Source: Marinomonas polaris DSM 16579
GTDB lineage: Bacteria; Pseudomonadota; Gammaproteobacteria; Pseudomonadales; Marinomonadaceae
Length of the DNA stretch: 64,000 bases
Assembly (NCBI RefSeq): GCF_900129155.1
Contig: NZ_FQVF01000025.1
Coordinates: 16,103 to 80,102, forward strand
Reading direction: 5' to 3'
Both the position numbers and the translations under genes were made by a program. Positions 62,139 through 64,000 of the stretch are shown in pieces (position 1 is the stretch's first letter; every line of letters starts with the position of its first letter). The notes under the pieces were generated by a model, which was given only the letters and a program-made list of their open reading frames with translations, was not told where the DNA came from and did no database searches.

Positions 62139-63158
62139 ATGAATAATAATACGACAATTTTTATCGATTTAGCGAAAGAAGTTTTCCAAGTTGCTGTCTT
62201 CAATCAGGCCGGTAAAGCTCGGTTAAATAAAGAGGTATCAGCGAAAAAAATGTGTCTCATCATTGCCCAATACCCTGATGCCGCGATCTATATGGAAGCG
62301 TGCGGCTCAGCACATTATTGGGCTAGACGCTTCACGGCATCAGGCCATAAAGTGGGTTTAATCCCTCCTCATATTTTCAGCAAAATACCGAGTGGGTAAT
62401 AAGAGTGATAAAAATGATGTTCTTAGTATTTATGAAGCCAGTAAGAATCAGCAGTTACACTGTGTTCAGATCCGTACATTAGAGCAGCAAGATATTGCCA
62501 CGCTACATAAGTTCCGCGAGGGCTATAAGAAAGAACGCAACCAGCTTGCCAACCGTCTTCGAGGTTTTGGTCGTGAATATGGCGCTAACTTTTCTCTAGG
62601 AATTAGTAAATTACTCAAGCAAGTTCCTATCGCGCTGGAGGACGCTGAAAATGAAATGACCGTCGTTGCACGCAGGGTAATATTTAGACTGTTAGAGCAA
62701 CTTAGACATGTGATAACGCTGATGGCAGAGGTGTCTGATGAGATTGAAACAATGGCAAAGCAAATTGACGCATGCCAACGGCTTGTTCAGATACCCGGTA
62801 TCGCCTGGCTCGGAGCCAGCATGATATATGCTAAATTCGGCTCCGCTGAGTGTTTTAGGCGTGGCCGAGATGACAGCGCCAGCATTGGTCTTGTACCCGC
62901 GCACAGCGGTAGTGGCGGCAAAGTCGTGATTAACGAGGCGATGTATACCTGCGTACGCTCATTATTAACGGGGCTCGCTCGGTGGCGATTCATGTTAAAG
63001 AAAAAACAGACGACTTGAGTTGTTGGATAAGGCAATTACTCAGCACAAAAGGGTTTAATAAAACCATAGTGGCTGTCGCCAATAAACTGATCAGAATGGC
63101 AACAGCTATGCTGAAAAGTGGGCTTGAATATCGTCAACCTGTCGCACAGCAACGATGA
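62139..63158 (+). pseudogene. IS110/IS1111 transposase with two frame breaks
   Basis: Three pieces in different frames rebuild one transposase. Piece 1 (62139-62399) has the RuvC-like DEDD start FIDLAKEVFQV and YMEACG, then ends early because AAAA at 62382-62385 carries one extra base; removing it restores SKYRVGNKSDKND. Piece 2 reads NKSDKND to GGKVVINEA, including VQIPGIAWLGA and the RRGRDDSASIGLVPAHSGSGGK Ser block. A small deletion near 62935, removing roughly the ITKR residues expected after VVIN, shifts to piece 3, DVYLRTLIINGARSVAIHVKEKTDDL...EYRQPVAQQR, ending at 63158. Not functional unless frameshifted twice. Confidence 0.88.
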
Positions 63159-63477
63159 AATTTAAAAGCCAGTAAATAGAGAAAGTACCAACCTAGACAG
63201 TTAGCAATTATAGATTGAACGGAATGAACAGCTAGCAAGTAAACCAGACAAAACCTGATTAGCCCGACGGCTCCCGAAGCCATCTTGTCATTAAGGAGTC
63301 TGGTTCACGGCGAATACAGCCGTTCAGCCGTTAAAGTCTGGAGTAGCTCTCCATAACAAGGCCGAATATACGAAAGCTAACGCAGGTTTGTTATGACCGT
63401 TGATAAGTATTGTTAATAACCAAGTGGAGTACGCATGATTCTTTATTAAAAATAGGGACGCTATTGTTGCATCCCCA
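63159..63477 (+). ncRNA. candidate guide (bridge/seek) RNA region of the IS1111-type element
   Basis: About 320 bp with no credible ORF on the plus strand, between the transposase stop and the right repeat. IS1111-group elements encode their guide RNA here. Local self-complementary segments exist (e.g. around GCCGTTCAGCCGTT), but I did not fold it. Positional inference only. Confidence 0.4.
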
Positions 63478-63489
63478 GAGGAGTCCATA
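63478..63489 (+). repeat. right inverted repeat of the IS1111-type element
   Basis: GAGGAGTCCATA, perfect inverse of 62070-62081. Confidence 0.8.
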
Positions 63490-63604
63490 TACGGGCTAAA
63501 GCCACGACCGACAAACAGTCCTGAACCAAGCTGCAGGTCGGCCTTCAGGCCGTCAAAGTACCTTTCCTGAAGACGATTCATTATTTTCTACAGACGAAAA
63601 AAAA

Positions 63605-63629
63605 CCCTGACAGCGTTAGCTATCAGGGC
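63605..63629 (-). terminator. intrinsic terminator of the rRNA operon
   Basis: Minus strand: CCCTGATAGC...GCTGTCAGGG stem followed by eight T, 15 bp past the 5S gene. Confidence 0.85.
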
Positions 63630-63643
63630 TTTCTTAATATAAA

Positions 63644-63759
63644 GCTTGACGACGACCTACTCTCACATGGGATCTCCCACACTACCATCGGCGATGGCGC
63701 TTTTCACTTCTGAGTTCGGGATGGGATCAGGTGGTTCAACGCCTCTATGATCGTCAAGC
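63644..63759 (-). rRNA. rrf: 5S ribosomal RNA
   Basis: About 116 nt. Ends pair (GCTTGACGA / TCGTCAAGC); the conserved CCGAACTCAGAAGTGAAA and GCCGATGGTAGTGTGGG segments are present. End coordinates are within a few bases. Confidence 0.95.
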
Positions 63760-63959
63760 AATTCGTTTTGCGTTTGTTCTGAGGTGCACTGTGTTGTGCG
63801 CTGACTTTTTATCGTTAGCTTGTCTCAAAACACGCGAATACGTGCTTGGATCTTTAACAATTCTTTTTTGAAATAACGTGTATCAAGGTCAAACCAGTTT
63901 CTATCGTACTATGTGTCTTTTTAACGTTTCTGCGTTAAAAAACTACTTTGGTGTTATAT

Positions 63960-64000
63960 GGTCAAGCCTCACGAGCAATTAGTATTGGTTAGCTCAATGC
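63960..64000 (-). rRNA. rrl: 23S ribosomal RNA, 3' end only
   Basis: Minus strand reads ATTGAGCTAACC(A)ATACTAATTGCTCGTGAGGCTTGAC, matching the last 40 or so bases of bacterial 23S rRNA. The gene continues beyond the window. The 200-bp spacer to 5S contains no tRNA. Confidence 0.9.

Larger units (their letters stand above)
62070..63489 (+). mobile_element. IS110-family (IS1111-type) insertion sequence, degenerate
   Basis: About 1.42 kb bounded by 12-bp perfect inverted repeats (TATGGACTCCTC and complement). One DEDD-type transposase frame, broken twice, followed by about 320 bp of non-coding DNA before the right end. Terminal repeats and a long 3' non-coding end are features of the IS1111 subgroup. 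Boundaries may extend a few bases beyond the repeats, as these are subterminal in this group. Lies between the Slam locus and the rRNA operon. Confidence 0.8.

Noticed and set aside
63324..63581. 85-codon minus-strand ORF at the right end of the IS
   Set aside because: It crosses the inverted repeat and the candidate guide-RNA region, has no recognisable domain, and runs antisense to the element.

Overview
The window looks like a chromosomal segment from a marine gammaproteobacterium, most likely Marinomonas or a close Oceanospirillales relative. This rests on recognition of gene order and protein sequences, not on a search. The order tRNA-Tyr/Gly/Thr, tRNA-Trp, secE, nusG, rplKAJL, rpoBC, rpsLG, fusA, tuf, S10, spc and alpha operons, then uvrA, yajR-like MFS and ssb, is the Pseudomonas/Oceanospirillales arrangement rather than the E. 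coli one.

Layout. Positions 1-7900 (minus strand) hold two acyltransferases, an M16C metallopeptidase, an Smr-domain protein, ssb and a YajR-like transporter. A LexA box sits in the divergent region before uvrA (8053-10875, plus). From 11006 to 41722 almost everything is on the minus strand: the complete transcription/translation super-cluster, including the 37-residue L36 gene, and ending (upstream side) in four tRNA genes. Several sigma-70-type promoters with GC-rich discriminators, intrinsic terminators and an L10-type leader can be read directly. The tufB gene that normally sits between tRNA-Thr and tRNA-Trp is absent. In its place are a terminator and a fresh promoter.

Positions 41797-53368 are ordinary accessory chromosome: a SPOR-domain protein, coaX and birA as an operon, a secreted alpha/beta hydrolase, a GNAT protein, a GH1 beta-glucosidase, an orphan OpgG/OpgD-like lipoprotein, a PAS-PAS-GGDEF-EAL protein and a uracil permease.

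Positions 53464-61874 are the most interesting part: a Fur-box-preceded operon encoding a FecI-type sigma factor, a FecR anti-sigma factor, a TonB-dependent receptor with an N-terminal STN signalling domain, a hemophilin/HphA-like secreted protein, its Slam (type XI secretion) outer-membrane translocator, and a periplasmic TPR protein coupled to Slam. Read together, this is a self-regulating, probably haem-scavenging, Slam-dependent hemophore system. Hairpins and an intrinsic terminator flank the hemophore gene and probably set its dose relative to receptor and translocator.

From 62070 to 63489 lies an IS1111-type (IS110-family) insertion sequence whose transposase is broken by two frame changes. 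It has 12-bp inverted ends and a 3' non-coding stretch in the position where this group carries its guide (bridge/seek) RNA. The window closes with the 3' end of an rRNA operon on the minus strand: terminator, 5S, spacer and the last ~40 bases of 23S.
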